The notes under the pieces are model-generated. The model was not told the origin of the DNA, did not search any database, and saw only the letters and a list, made by a program, of their open reading frames with translations. Positions 46,047 through 59,695 of a stretch of 64,000 nt of DNA are shown here, piece after piece (within the stretch, counting starts at the first letter, position 1; the number at the start of each line of letters is the position of its first letter). The translations under genes and the position numbers were made by a program. Source of the stretch: Nocardia arizonensis. Lineage in GTDB: Bacteria; Actinomycetota; Actinomycetes; Mycobacteriales; Mycobacteriaceae. The stretch spans positions 186,001 through 250,000 of the forward strand of contig NZ_LGYZ01000081.1 in assembly GCF_001310275.1 (NCBI RefSeq), in the 5' to 3' direction.

Positions 46047-46670
46047 TCAGACCGAGCGGTCAAGGGCGAGTACCGCGTTCACCGCGTCCTGCTCACCGCG
46101 CGTCTCGATCCTGACCTCGTCGCGCCCGAAGGCGTGCAACAGCAGTTCCGAGGGCGTGCCGACCAGGGTCACCTCCGGCCCCTGCGCGCGCTTGGCCACC
46201 GTGCGGCGACCGTCCGGGGTCTCCAGGGCCAGCGCCACCGGCGACTTGCGATAGGAGGCGCGGGCCATGCGGCGCAGCATGCCCCACAGTCGCGTCTGGT
46301 CCTCGGCCGTCAGTGCACGCGGCTCCCAGTCGGATGCGGCGCGGCGCACATCCTCGTGATGGACGAACATCTCGGTGAGGTTGACCAGGCCGTCGACCGG
46401 CTTGAGCGGCGACCACAGCGGCGGGCCCGTGCGAATCAGTTCGAGCATTTCCGGGAAGGGCTTCTCCGCGATCTTGCTCTGGACCGCCTCCAGCCGCCCC
46501 GCCAGCGCCTTCAGCAGGATGCCCGGAGCGACATCGGGCCGCCGCTCCCGAACGATCAAGTGGGCGGCCAGATCTCGCACCGTCCACCCGCCGCACAACG
46601 TGGGCGCGTCCGGCCCCGCCGCGGCCATCGCGTCGACCAGTTCCTGACGTTCGCGCTGCGCCATGCTCAC
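46047..46670 (-). CDS. Maleylpyruvate-isomerase-type (DinB-like) TIGR03085 protein
   Basis: About 207 residues. MAQRERQELVDAMAAAGPDAPTLCGGWTVRDLAAHLIVRERRPDV and FVHHEDVRRA supply the histidines and glutamate of the DinB-like four-helix metal site. Members of this actinobacterial family use mycothiol or are of unknown function. Start is GTG 46670 or ATG 46664. It lies between ftsK and RNase J on the same strand, with gaps of about 100 bp on each side. Confidence 0.85.
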   Translation of the reverse strand: MSMAQRERQELVDAMAAAGPDAPTLCGGWTVRDLAAHLIVRERRPDVAPGILLKALAGRLEAVQSKIAEKPFPEMLELIRTGPPLWSPLKPVDGLVNLTEMFVHHEDVRRAASDWEPRALTAEDQTRLWGMLRRMARASYRKSPVALALETPDGRRTVAKRAQGPEVTLVGTPSELLLHAFGRDEVRIETRGEQDAVNAVLALDRSV

Positions 46671-46763
46671 CCATCGAACATATCCGATGAACCGCCGTCC
46701 GCGGCAGTACGGATCGGCGGTTCCGCCCGGAATGGTCGGCGTAACGGTGTCGGCGAGCCGCTG

Positions 46764-50323
<3,560 letters not shown>

Positions 50324-51523
50324 TCACAGCATCGGCGCCAGATCACCACGGGATCCGACCACCACCTCGTCCAGTTCGAGCCAGTCGGCCAGTTCGCGCA
50401 GTGAATTCTTCAGCGCCGCGGCGGTGGCAAGGGTGTCGCGGCCCGGTTCGGCGAAGGCGCCCGGCACCAGCAGCCGTCCCGACGGCCGTTCGGCGCGCAG
50501 ATCGACCCGCCCGACCAGTTCGCCGTCGAGCAGGAACGCGAACACGTAGTAACCGTGAACCCGTTCGGCCTCCGGGGTGTAGATCTCGATGCGGTAGTGG
50601 AAGTCGAACAGGCGCTGTACCCGCGGGCGGCAGAAGATCAACGGATCGAACGGACACAGCAGGGCTGCGCCCTCGACGCGGCGGGGTGTCACCGCCGCGG
50701 TGTGCACATAGGCCGGGACGTCCCAGCCCTCGACCCGCACCGGTTCCAGTTCACCCGCGTCGACCAACTCCGCGACGGCCGGGGCGCTCTGCGCGCGCTG
50801 GAGGCGGTAGTAGTCGCGTAGATCGGCCTCGGTGCCGACGCCGTGCGCGAGCGCGGCTCGGCGTACGAGTTCGCGCACGGCCTCCTCCTCGGGGACCTCA
50901 CGCGCGAGGATCTCCGGCGGCACGACCCGTTCGGTCAGGTCGTAATGCCGGGTGAACCCGACGCGGCGCGGCACCGACAGCTCACCCGCGGCGAACAACT
51001 GCTCGCAGATCACCTTGGTGTCGCTGTGATTCCACCAGGAGCCCTTGGCGCGCGGCCGGTCCAGTTCGAGATGTCGTTCCACCTCGCCCGCCGTCGCCGG
51101 GCCCACCTCGGCGATCACATCGAGGATGTCCTTGCCGAGACCGGGATTGCGTTCCACGACCCGCCGCACACCCGCCCAGCGGCCGTGCCGGTAGCGGCCC
51201 ATCCGCCACCGCATGAGCGGCCAATCCGCCACCGGCAGCAGCGCGGCCTCGTGCGCCCAGTACTCGACCAGCGCCCGCGGCCTGCGGGCGGTATCGCGCC
51301 ACGCGGCCTCGTCAAGCAGTGTCCGGTCGTACGCGCCGATCCGGGCGAAAACCGGCGCGTAGTGCGCGCGCACCACCGCCGACACCGAATCCAGTTGCAG
51401 CAGCCGGGTTCTGGCGACCGCGTCGAGTACCGTGCGGCGCGTGACCGCCGCGGGCCTGCGCCTGCCGAAACCCTGTGCCGCCACCGCGGTCCGCCGGGCG
51501 GCCGCCGCGCTCATCGTCCGCAT
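50324..51523 (-). CDS. YcaQ/DUF1006 winged-helix protein, putative crosslink-repair glycosylase
   Basis: 399 residues. RRTAVAAQGFGRRRPAAVTRRTVLDAVARTRLLQLDSVSAVVRAHYAPVFARIGAYD begins the AlkX/YcaQ family, whose E. coli member unhooks DNA interstrand crosslinks. WPLMRWRMGRYRHGRWAG, the SWWNHSDTKVICEQLFAAGEL helix and LLCPFDPLIFCRPRVQRLFDFHYRIEIYTPEAERVHGYYVFAFLLDGELVGRVDLR are typical. Expected catalytic QxQ/QxD motif corresponds to LLQLDS. Probably a DNA-repair enzyme. Confidence 0.82.
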   Translation of the reverse strand: MRTMSAAAARRTAVAAQGFGRRRPAAVTRRTVLDAVARTRLLQLDSVSAVVRAHYAPVFARIGAYDRTLLDEAAWRDTARRPRALVEYWAHEAALLPVADWPLMRWRMGRYRHGRWAGVRRVVERNPGLGKDILDVIAEVGPATAGEVERHLELDRPRAKGSWWNHSDTKVICEQLFAAGELSVPRRVGFTRHYDLTERVVPPEILAREVPEEEAVRELVRRAALAHGVGTEADLRDYYRLQRAQSAPAVAELVDAGELEPVRVEGWDVPAYVHTAAVTPRRVEGAALLCPFDPLIFCRPRVQRLFDFHYRIEIYTPEAERVHGYYVFAFLLDGELVGRVDLRAERPSGRLLVPGAFAEPGRDTLATAAALKNSLRELADWLELDEVVVGSRGDLAPML

Positions 51524-51570
51524 ACGCGAAGGATGCCACGGGGGTACGACACCGATCACGCCACGGCGGA

Positions 51571-52590
51571 TCAGGTCGTGACGGATACCGCTCCCGCGGT
51601 ATCGATTTCGGTCCGGCGATCCTGGTCGGCGGCGTGCGCGAGGACGGTCGCGACGATGCGACGCCCGGTCGGCAGCACCCGCACGGTCACCGAACCGGAG
51701 TTCGCGGCGTCGAGTTCGCGGGTGGCCGCGTGCACCACCCGTTCGCGCACCCACAGCGGCACGCCCGCGAAACCGCCGTCATCGAGCAGCAGCACCTCGA
51801 CCCCGCGCGCGCGGGCACCGCGCGCGGCACTGCTCAGCTCGTCGGTGACCAGTTGCGGCGCGCGCAGACCGTCGCGCAGTTCGGCTTCGAGCAGACGGCA
51901 CTGTTCCCGCTCGGCGGCGGTCAGCTCCGCGCCGTCGGCGATCCGCTCCAGCATCGGTCGCGCGAGTTTGTCCAGCCGCGCGAGTTGCCGGTCGCGTTCG
52001 CCGTTCGCGGCGGCCATGGTGGCCTCGGCCGCCGCCCGCAGCGTCGCCTCCTCGCGCAACAGCCGCAGCGAACGCTGGGTGGGCCGCATGATCGCCGCGC
52101 ACACCGAGACACCGGCCACCGTCGCCACCGGAACCACCGATCCGGCGATCACCCCCGCACGCATACCCGCCACCAGCCCGAAGGCTGCGACCACCACCGC
52201 GATCCCCACCACCCCCAACCATCCCGCGACGAGTCTGCCGCGCAGCACGAGCACGGCGAGCACATACGAGGAGGCGAACGCGGTCCACACCGGGCGCGTC
52301 CAGTCCCGGCTCACGTCCAGAATGGTCAGGATCGTGGCCACCGGACCCGCCACCGCCACGAAGACCGTCGCGGGCCAGGGCAGCGGGTCCACCGGCAGCA
52401 CCAGGACCAGCACGCCCGCGACCACCACCAGCAGCATCGCCACGATCGCCGCGCCGAGCGGCGCGGTGTCGAAGTTTCGGGCCATGTAGAGCACGATCGT
52501 CACCTCGAGGATGATCAGGAACAGCCAGGCCGCCCGGCCGCGCAAGCCCAGCAGATCCCGCAGACACAGTTCCGCGTCGGTATCAGCCAT
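51571..52590 (-). CDS. Membrane protein with degenerate kinase-like cytoplasmic domain
   Basis: 339 residues. Five or six membrane helices in the first 165 residues (AWLFLIILEVTIVLYM; AAIVAMLLVVVAGVLVLVLPV; TVFVAVAGPVATILTIL; others), then a coiled-coil (RLLREEATLRAAAEATMAAANGERDRQLARLDKLARPMLERI) and a C-terminal domain resembling the tail of a histidine-kinase ATPase region (VLPTGRRIVATVLAHAAD). No H-box and no N, G1 or G2 ATP-binding boxes are visible. It overlaps the kinase gene by 8 bp, so is likely a co-sensor or accessory subunit of that system. Confidence 0.72.
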   Translation of the reverse strand: MADTDAELCLRDLLGLRGRAAWLFLIILEVTIVLYMARNFDTAPLGAAIVAMLLVVVAGVLVLVLPVDPLPWPATVFVAVAGPVATILTILDVSRDWTRPVWTAFASSYVLAVLVLRGRLVAGWLGVVGIAVVVAAFGLVAGMRAGVIAGSVVPVATVAGVSVCAAIMRPTQRSLRLLREEATLRAAAEATMAAANGERDRQLARLDKLARPMLERIADGAELTAAEREQCRLLEAELRDGLRAPQLVTDELSSAARGARARGVEVLLLDDGGFAGVPLWVRERVVHAATRELDAANSGSVTVRVLPTGRRIVATVLAHAADQDRRTEIDTAGAVSVTT

Positions 52591-53866
52591 CCCCGCCCCA
52601 TACCAAGGTCACCGTGGTGCCCTCCCCCGGCGTCGATTCCACGAAACCCGCACCGCCCGCCAGCTGACGCATCCGTCCCAGGATGCTCACCGAGACACCG
52701 AGCCGGTCGGCGGGAACCTGGGTCAGATCGAAGCCCGACCCGTCGTCGCGGAACACCACCCGGATACCGCCGGCGCTCACGGTCACGGTGACCTCGCGCC
52801 GCACCGCGCGACCCGCGACCGCGGCGTGGCGCAGACTGTTACGGACCGCCTCGGTCAGCGCCGCGGCGATGCTGCCCGCCGCGTGCACCGGCAGCCGCAG
52901 ATCATCGAATTCGGCCCAGCGCCGGGCGGTGAACCCGATGCCGGGATTCACCTCCCGCACCGCGGCGCGCAGGAAGGCGATGGCGGCCTGGGCATTGAGC
53001 CGATCGGGCTCGGTGCGGCTGCCGCGCGCCTCGTCGAGCTGGGTCAGTGTGCGCTCGGCCTGGCGGCGAAGCACCGGGGATTCGACGCCCGCACGCGAGG
53101 CGTCGAGCAGTGTGGACAGCACCGCGTCGTGGATGAGCGCGGCGAATCGGGCACGTTCCTGGTCGCGGGCCGCCGCACCCGCCGCCGTCGCCGCCCGACC
53201 GCTGGCGACGGCGGATTCGCGGTCCACCCGCACCGCGGCTTCCCTCGCGTAGACGGCGCACCACAGGAACAGCGCGCACAGACCCGCGCCGCGCGCGAAA
53301 TCACCCACCAGCGACCAGGTGTCACCGTGCGGCAGCGCGGCGCGATTGGCGATCGCGGCCAGCGCCGAACCCACCACCAGGTAGGCGATGGCCACGGGCG
53401 GACGCCAGGCCAGCGCCGCGGCGAGCACCCCGAGCGCGAAGACCCGGTACAGCCACAACGAGGTCGTGTGGGTCGGCATCTCGTGGTAGACGAACGGAGC
53501 CGAGCCCGTCGCCACCAGATAGCTCACCGCCGCGCCCGCGGCGACCCACCGCATGACCTGTCTGTTCATACCGATCGACACCGCCGCCATGACCGCGAAC
53601 GGCCCGAACGCCAGGACCGCGAGTACCGTGGCCAAGCCGAGAGAGGCGTAACGGCTCTGATCGAGCAGTTCGGGGACCTCGAACACGGCGGCGATCACCC
53701 CGGCGAGACCGAAGGTCAGCCCGAGTCGGCGCAGGATCCGGTCGGCCGCGGCGTCACCAACGGTCCGGGCCGTCACCGCGGTGGCGACGCGCCGCGGCAC
53801 GCCCGCGAGAAAGGGCTGCCGCGATCCGATGATCTGCACTGCGACCGGCGCGCCGGACCGCGTCAT
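52583..53866 (-). CDS. Membrane sensor histidine kinase
   Basis: 427 residues. Six or more membrane helices (residues about 45-215), then a coiled coil and the H-box RARFAALIHDAVLSTLLDASRAG, where His is followed by Asp as in NarL-type kinases but in an atypical IHD context. The ATPase domain has N-box AAALTEAVRNSLRHA, G1 VVFRDDGSGFD and G2 TPGEGTTVTLVW. Its ATG overlaps the response-regulator stop by 4 bp. The signal is unknown; membrane-embedded sensing is likely since no large extracellular domain is present. Confidence 0.88.
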   Translation of the reverse strand: MTRSGAPVAVQIIGSRQPFLAGVPRRVATAVTARTVGDAAADRILRRLGLTFGLAGVIAAVFEVPELLDQSRYASLGLATVLAVLAFGPFAVMAAVSIGMNRQVMRWVAAGAAVSYLVATGSAPFVYHEMPTHTTSLWLYRVFALGVLAAALAWRPPVAIAYLVVGSALAAIANRAALPHGDTWSLVGDFARGAGLCALFLWCAVYAREAAVRVDRESAVASGRAATAAGAAARDQERARFAALIHDAVLSTLLDASRAGVESPVLRRQAERTLTQLDEARGSRTEPDRLNAQAAIAFLRAAVREVNPGIGFTARRWAEFDDLRLPVHAAGSIAAALTEAVRNSLRHAAVAGRAVRREVTVTVSAGGIRVVFRDDGSGFDLTQVPADRLGVSVSILGRMRQLAGGAGFVESTPGEGTTVTLVWGGDG

Positions 53867-54558
53867 CCGCGCCGATGCCGCTCGGGAACCGGCAGCCAGC
53901 CGTCCTCGACCGCCCGCTTGTACAGGTCTGTCTTGGTTGGCGCGGGTCTGCCCGCGTCGGCGTACTTCTGCCGGATCCGGCCGAGATAGTCGTTCACGGT
54001 CTGCTCCGACAAACCGGTCAGGCGGGCGACCCGCGACGCCTTCTCCCCCGAGGCGTACAGGGTGAGCACCTCCTCCTGACGCGGGCTCAATCCCACATCC
54101 GACAGTTGCGGATCACCGTCGATGGCGGCGGCCCAGTCCGTGGTGACGACCTGCTCTCCGTAGGCCGCCCGGCGCACCGCCGCGACCACCGTCGGCACGT
54201 CCTCGGACTTGCGCACCACGCCGAGCACACCCGCGCGGGCGGCCGACCGCACCAGGAACGCGTTGTCCGCGCCGGTGAACACCAGCACTTCGATCCCGCG
54301 CTCACGCAGCGCGCGCACATTGTCCTGCGGCGCGGAGTTGTCGGCCAGTCGCAGATCCAGCACCACCAGATCCAGATCCGCGGTGACCGACGCGCGATCG
54401 GCCGCGGCGAGCAGTTCCGGCACGGTGCCCGCGGTCAGCACCAGATCGAGATCGGGTTGCGGAGCCAGCATCGCCGCGAGTCCGATCGCGACGGATTCGT
54501 GGTCCTCGACCAGCCCGATCCGCCGCGGTGCGTGCTCGCCCCCTTCAACCCACGTCAA
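53863..54558 (-). CDS. NarL/LuxR-type response regulator
   Basis: 231 residues. Receiver: IGLVEDHESVAIGLAAML with acidic pocket, phospho-Asp in LVVLDLRL, Thr in EVLVFTGAD, Lys in GVVRKSED. LuxR helix-turn-helix at C-terminus: LSPRQEEVLTLYASGEKASRVARLTGLSEQTVNDYLGRIRQKYADAG. First gene of the three-gene overlapping two-component operon; probably autoregulates the roughly 200-bp region upstream. Confidence 0.92.
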   Translation of the reverse strand: MTWVEGGEHAPRRIGLVEDHESVAIGLAAMLAPQPDLDLVLTAGTVPELLAAADRASVTADLDLVVLDLRLADNSAPQDNVRALRERGIEVLVFTGADNAFLVRSAARAGVLGVVRKSEDVPTVVAAVRRAAYGEQVVTTDWAAAIDGDPQLSDVGLSPRQEEVLTLYASGEKASRVARLTGLSEQTVNDYLGRIRQKYADAGRPAPTKTDLYKRAVEDGWLPVPERHRRG

Positions 54559-54755
54559 TTCGACACTCCCATTCCCGACCGATTCGACTCACATCCCCGC
54601 CGCGACAAGGTCACCCCGAAGTATGACCGTCCACGCCGCGGCGCGGAGAGACACCAAAAATCGGGGGATGGACGACATGTCAACTCTCCCGAGTTCCCGG
54701 CGCCTCCGGTCGCCGACCGCGCGAGAAGTCGAAGCGACCTCGAAGTCGTCGGCCC

Positions 54756-55211
54756 TCACCCTGCCATGAGCCGCGCGGCCACCGTGGCCCCGAGCTCCCA
54801 GCACGCTTCGAGGTCGCCCTTGCTCGGCTTGCCCGACACCACGACGTAGTCGGCGGCCTTCCTCCACCCCAGACCGGTCGTGATGGACGTGACGCCCTTC
54901 TCCGCTCCCTCGGTGCCCTCGTTGCCGTGGATGTACAGGCCGAACGGCCGCCCGCGCGTCGAGTCGAGGCAGGGGTAGTACACGACATCGAATGCGTGCT
55001 TGAGGCCGCCGCTCATATATCCGAGATTGGCCGGGGTGCCGAGCAGATACCCGTCCGCCTCCAGGACGTCCGTCGGCGACACGGCCAGCGCCGCCCGGCG
55101 CACGACCTCAACGCCCTCGATTTCCGTATCGGTCGCTCCCGACACCACGGCCTCGAACATCGCCTGCGTGAACGGCGACGGCGTGTGATGGATGATCAGC
55201 AGGCGTGACAC
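54756..55211 (-). CDS. Flavodoxin/NADPH-dependent FMN reductase-like protein
   Basis: 151 residues from GTG 55211. FMN-binding loops: phosphate loop HHTPSPFTQAMFEAV (about residues 8-22), YLLGTPANLGYMSGGLKHAFDVVYY around the flavin ring, and YIHGNEGTEGAEKGV. Single-domain flavodoxin-fold oxidoreductase, cytoplasmic. Four bp after the TPR membrane protein gene, so in the dapB-proximal operon. Confidence 0.88.
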   Translation of the reverse strand: MSRLLIIHHTPSPFTQAMFEAVVSGATDTEIEGVEVVRRAALAVSPTDVLEADGYLLGTPANLGYMSGGLKHAFDVVYYPCLDSTRGRPFGLYIHGNEGTEGAEKGVTSITTGLGWRKAADYVVVSGKPSKGDLEACWELGATVAARLMAG

Positions 55212-55214
55212 GGA

Positions 55215-55715
55215 CTATCCTTCGCGCTCGAGTTTTTCCAGGGCGACCGCGCGGCGCATGGTCTCACGGGCGCGGCCGCGGTCGCCCGCGTAGTCGTAGG
55301 CGCGGGCGAGACGGTAGGAACTTCGCCAGTTGTCCGGGTCGGCCTCCCATTCGCGGCGTATCCCGTCGAACAGGGTGTCGGCCGCGTCTCGTTCGACACG
55401 GCCGGAGGGACGGCGCGGCAGATCCGCCACGTCGACCTCGAGTCCTTCCTCGTGGATTCGGCGGGCAAGACGCTGGTGGTCGAGGGCCGCGCGGACGGTG
55501 GCCCAGATCATCCACACGCCGAGGACGGGCAGGATGAGCACCCCGATGCCGATGACGATCGCGGCCGCCTCACCGGAACCCATGAGGCTCACCGCGATTC
55601 GGCCGAGCAAGAGGAAATAGAAGACGAGAACCAGCACAAGGACGGCGATGAGCGCGACGATCTTGCGGACCTCGCTCGCCCGGCCCGCCTCGTCGCCCGC
55701 GGACGGGCCGCTCAC
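55215..55715 (-). CDS. Two-TM protein with C-terminal TPR-like helices
   Basis: About 166 residues if started at GTG 55715 (GTG 55733 also possible). Two membrane helices (VALIAVLVLVLVFYFLLL and AAAIVIGIGVLILPVLGVWMIWATV) precede a soluble helical tail ending WRSSYRLARAYDYAGDRGRARETMRRAVALEKLE, like one tetratricopeptide unit. It sits between dapB and the flavodoxin gene, the position of a conserved mycobacterial membrane protein next to dapB (Rv2772c). Function unknown. Confidence 0.72.
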   Translation of the reverse strand: MSGPSAGDEAGRASEVRKIVALIAVLVLVLVFYFLLLGRIAVSLMGSGEAAAIVIGIGVLILPVLGVWMIWATVRAALDHQRLARRIHEEGLEVDVADLPRRPSGRVERDAADTLFDGIRREWEADPDNWRSSYRLARAYDYAGDRGRARETMRRAVALEKLEREG

Positions 55716-55746
55716 GATTCGCTCGCCCCGCACGTCGCCCGCGCGT

Positions 55747-57721
<1,975 letters not shown>

Positions 57722-57725
57722 GACG

Positions 57726-58973
57726 CTACCCCGCCCGCAGCCGCCCGAGGTCCGTCTTGTCGCCGATGCGCGAGGTGCGCAGTCCGAGTCCGGCGGCGAC
57801 CAAGCAGGCGACCGCCACGATGCCGATGAACCACGGGAAGACCGTGCCGAGACCCCAAGTGGTGGCCGCCCAGCCCGCGAGAATGGTGGGCAGCGCCATC
57901 GCGGTATAGGCCAGCAGGTAGTAGGCCGACATGGTCTCACCGCGCCGGTGATGCGGCACCACATCGGACAGGTGACGCAGCGATCCGCCGAATCCGAGTC
58001 CGAATGTCGCGCCGAGGGCGACGCCCGCGCCAAGCACGGCGAGCCAGTTGTGGGTGGCCAGGGCGGGCACGGTGAGCAGCAGCGCGATCGCCATGCCCGT
58101 ATCGCCGAGGATGGCGGCGCGGCGGGCGGGCACGGCGGTCACGAGCAGTTGGACGGTCGCGCCGGACAGGGCGGTGGAGGCCACGACCGCACCGCCGAAG
58201 ACCAGGTTGTGGATACCGGTCTGCTCGGCGGCCAGCGAGGGATACAGCGACAGCAGCACCCCGAGCACCGACCATGCCGCCATGACCCCGATGGCCGAGA
58301 ACCAGAAGTCGCCGCGGATCTCGTGTGGCACGGCCGGTCTGGCGATACGGATGCGGCCCGCCACGCGGGCCATGTGCGGCTCGCGCAGCGCGAGCACGCC
58401 GAAGCCGACGATCAGGCAGATCACGCTGATCACCACGTACGGGGTGCGCAGCGGGTTCGGCGCGTACTGCGCCAGCAGCGCCGAGCCCAGAATGGCCACG
58501 GCCATACCGACATTGAACGCCACACCGGTCAGCTGTCCCGAGCGCGCGCCGCGGTGCGGGCGCAGATCCAGCAGGGCGGCCGCGCCCGCCACCACGGTCG
58601 CGCCGACCGCCATACCGTGCAGCGCGCGTGCCGCCAGCAGCATCGGCACCGAATCGGCCAGCACGAAGACGATCAGTCCCGCGATCATGGTCGCGAACGC
58701 GCCGAGGAGCACCGGTTTGCGCCCGACCACGTCGGAGATCCGCCCGGAGACCAGGACCGCGCCGAGCGCCGCGAAGGCGTATACGGCGAAGACGACGGTC
58801 GTGGTGAGCGGGGACAGATTCCATTGCGTCTCGTAGATGCCGTACAGCGGTGCGGGAACACCCGAGACGCCGAGGGCGACCCCGCTCGCGGCCAGGATCA
58901 GGGCGTAGCCCCAACGCTGGGCGGGTTGTCCGGTCGTGGTCCGTGCTGTCGACGCCGACTCCACAGTCGCCAC
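57726..58973 (-). CDS. MFS transporter
   Basis: 415 residues from GTG 58973 with GGAGG about 8 nt upstream. Twelve predicted helices; motif A GRISDVVGRKPVLLGAFA after TM2. A 12-TM drug-proton-antiporter layout; efflux is likely but the substrate is unknown. It is divergent from an ArsR regulator with a perfect GTTTGAC/GTCAAAC dyad between, so is probably repressed by it. Confidence 0.9.
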   Translation of the reverse strand: MATVESASTARTTTGQPAQRWGYALILAASGVALGVSGVPAPLYGIYETQWNLSPLTTTVVFAVYAFAALGAVLVSGRISDVVGRKPVLLGAFATMIAGLIVFVLADSVPMLLAARALHGMAVGATVVAGAAALLDLRPHRGARSGQLTGVAFNVGMAVAILGSALLAQYAPNPLRTPYVVISVICLIVGFGVLALREPHMARVAGRIRIARPAVPHEIRGDFWFSAIGVMAAWSVLGVLLSLYPSLAAEQTGIHNLVFGGAVVASTALSGATVQLLVTAVPARRAAILGDTGMAIALLLTVPALATHNWLAVLGAGVALGATFGLGFGGSLRHLSDVVPHHRRGETMSAYYLLAYTAMALPTILAGWAATTWGLGTVFPWFIGIVAVACLVAAGLGLRTSRIGDKTDLGRLRAG

Positions 58974-59033
58974 AGTCGATCCTCCGATCAGGTAAGTTTG
59001 ACGATGATCGAACCGAGTTCGACAATACAAGCG

Positions 59034-59051
59034 GTTTGACATCCGTCAAAC
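59034..59051. promoter_or_regulatory. ArsR operator candidate
   Basis: GTTTGAC-ATCC-GTCAAAC, perfect 7-bp arms, lies 19 bp before the arsR-type start. A further TTTGAC half-site is at about 58997. The nearby TCGAAC-CGA-GTTCGA has a 3-nt spacer, so is not a LexA box. Confidence 0.75.
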
Positions 59052-59069
59052 TTTCGAGTGAGGTAGATC

Positions 59070-59615
59070 ATGACCGATGCCAAGGAAGAGCTTCCACCGG
59101 TCGCGTCACTGCCCGCCGTTCTCGGCGCGCTGCACGATCCGGTCCGGCTCGAGATGGTGCGCAGGCTGAGCAACGCGGGCGCTGCGGTGCGCTGCGGCGC
59201 GCTCTACGAGGTCATCAACAAATCCACCGCCACACACCATTTCAAGATTCTGCGGGAGGCGGGGGTCATCGAACGCGTCGTCATCGACGGCCAGACCTGC
59301 CAGCGTCTGCGCACCGCGGATCTCGACGCCGCCCTGCCCGGCGTGCTGGCGCCCATCGTGGACGCGGCCAACCGGGCCAGGCTCGACACAGCCGACCCGG
59401 CCAGACTCGACGCAACCAACCGGGCCAGGCTCGACGCAACCGACCCGGCCAGACTCGACGCAACCAACCGGACCAGGCTCGACACAGCCGACCAGGCCAG
59501 GCTCGACACAGCCGACCGGACCGGAATCGATGCGACCAACCGGGCCGGAATCGACGCGGGCGACCCGGCCGGGCGACTCGACGCTCCCCGGTCGGCGGCA
59601 GCGGCGGCACCGTAA
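59070..59615 (+). CDS. ArsR-type regulator with octapeptide-repeat tail
   Basis: 181 residues. The first 95 are a winged-helix ArsR/HTH_20 domain (VLGALHDPVRLEMVRRLSNAGAAVRCGALYEVINKSTATHHFKILREAGVIERVVIDGQTCQRLR). No paired metal-cysteine site is evident. From residue 103 to about 166 come eight 8-residue repeats, ARLDATNR-like, then a short alanine tail. It likely represses the divergent MFS-ADH genes through the dyad upstream. Confidence 0.85.
   Translation: MTDAKEELPPVASLPAVLGALHDPVRLEMVRRLSNAGAAVRCGALYEVINKSTATHHFKILREAGVIERVVIDGQTCQRLRTADLDAALPGVLAPIVDAANRARLDTADPARLDATNRARLDATDPARLDATNRTRLDTADQARLDTADRTGIDATNRAGIDAGDPAGRLDAPRSAAAAAP
59376..59567 (+). repeat. Eight 24-bp tandem repeats encoding ARLDxTNR-type octapeptides
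   Basis: Eight consecutive 24-bp units with 70-100 percent identity, encoding ARLDTADP, ARLDATNR, ARLDATDP, ARLDATNR, TRLDTADQ, ARLDTADR, TGIDATNR, AGIDAGDP. Period 24 keeps the frame, so copy number could vary between strains. Confidence 0.92.
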
Positions 59616-59695
59616 GGGTCGGCGGTTGCCCGAATCCCACTTCCGCCGATCGTTCGGCCACGCCGACGCAGCGCACGGCCTTTCTGCCGGACGGC

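Noticed and set aside
59008..59022. TCGAAC-CGA-GTTCGA between MFS and ArsR genes resembles a LexA box
   Set aside because: Spacer is 3 nt rather than 4, which puts the half-sites out of register for LexA.
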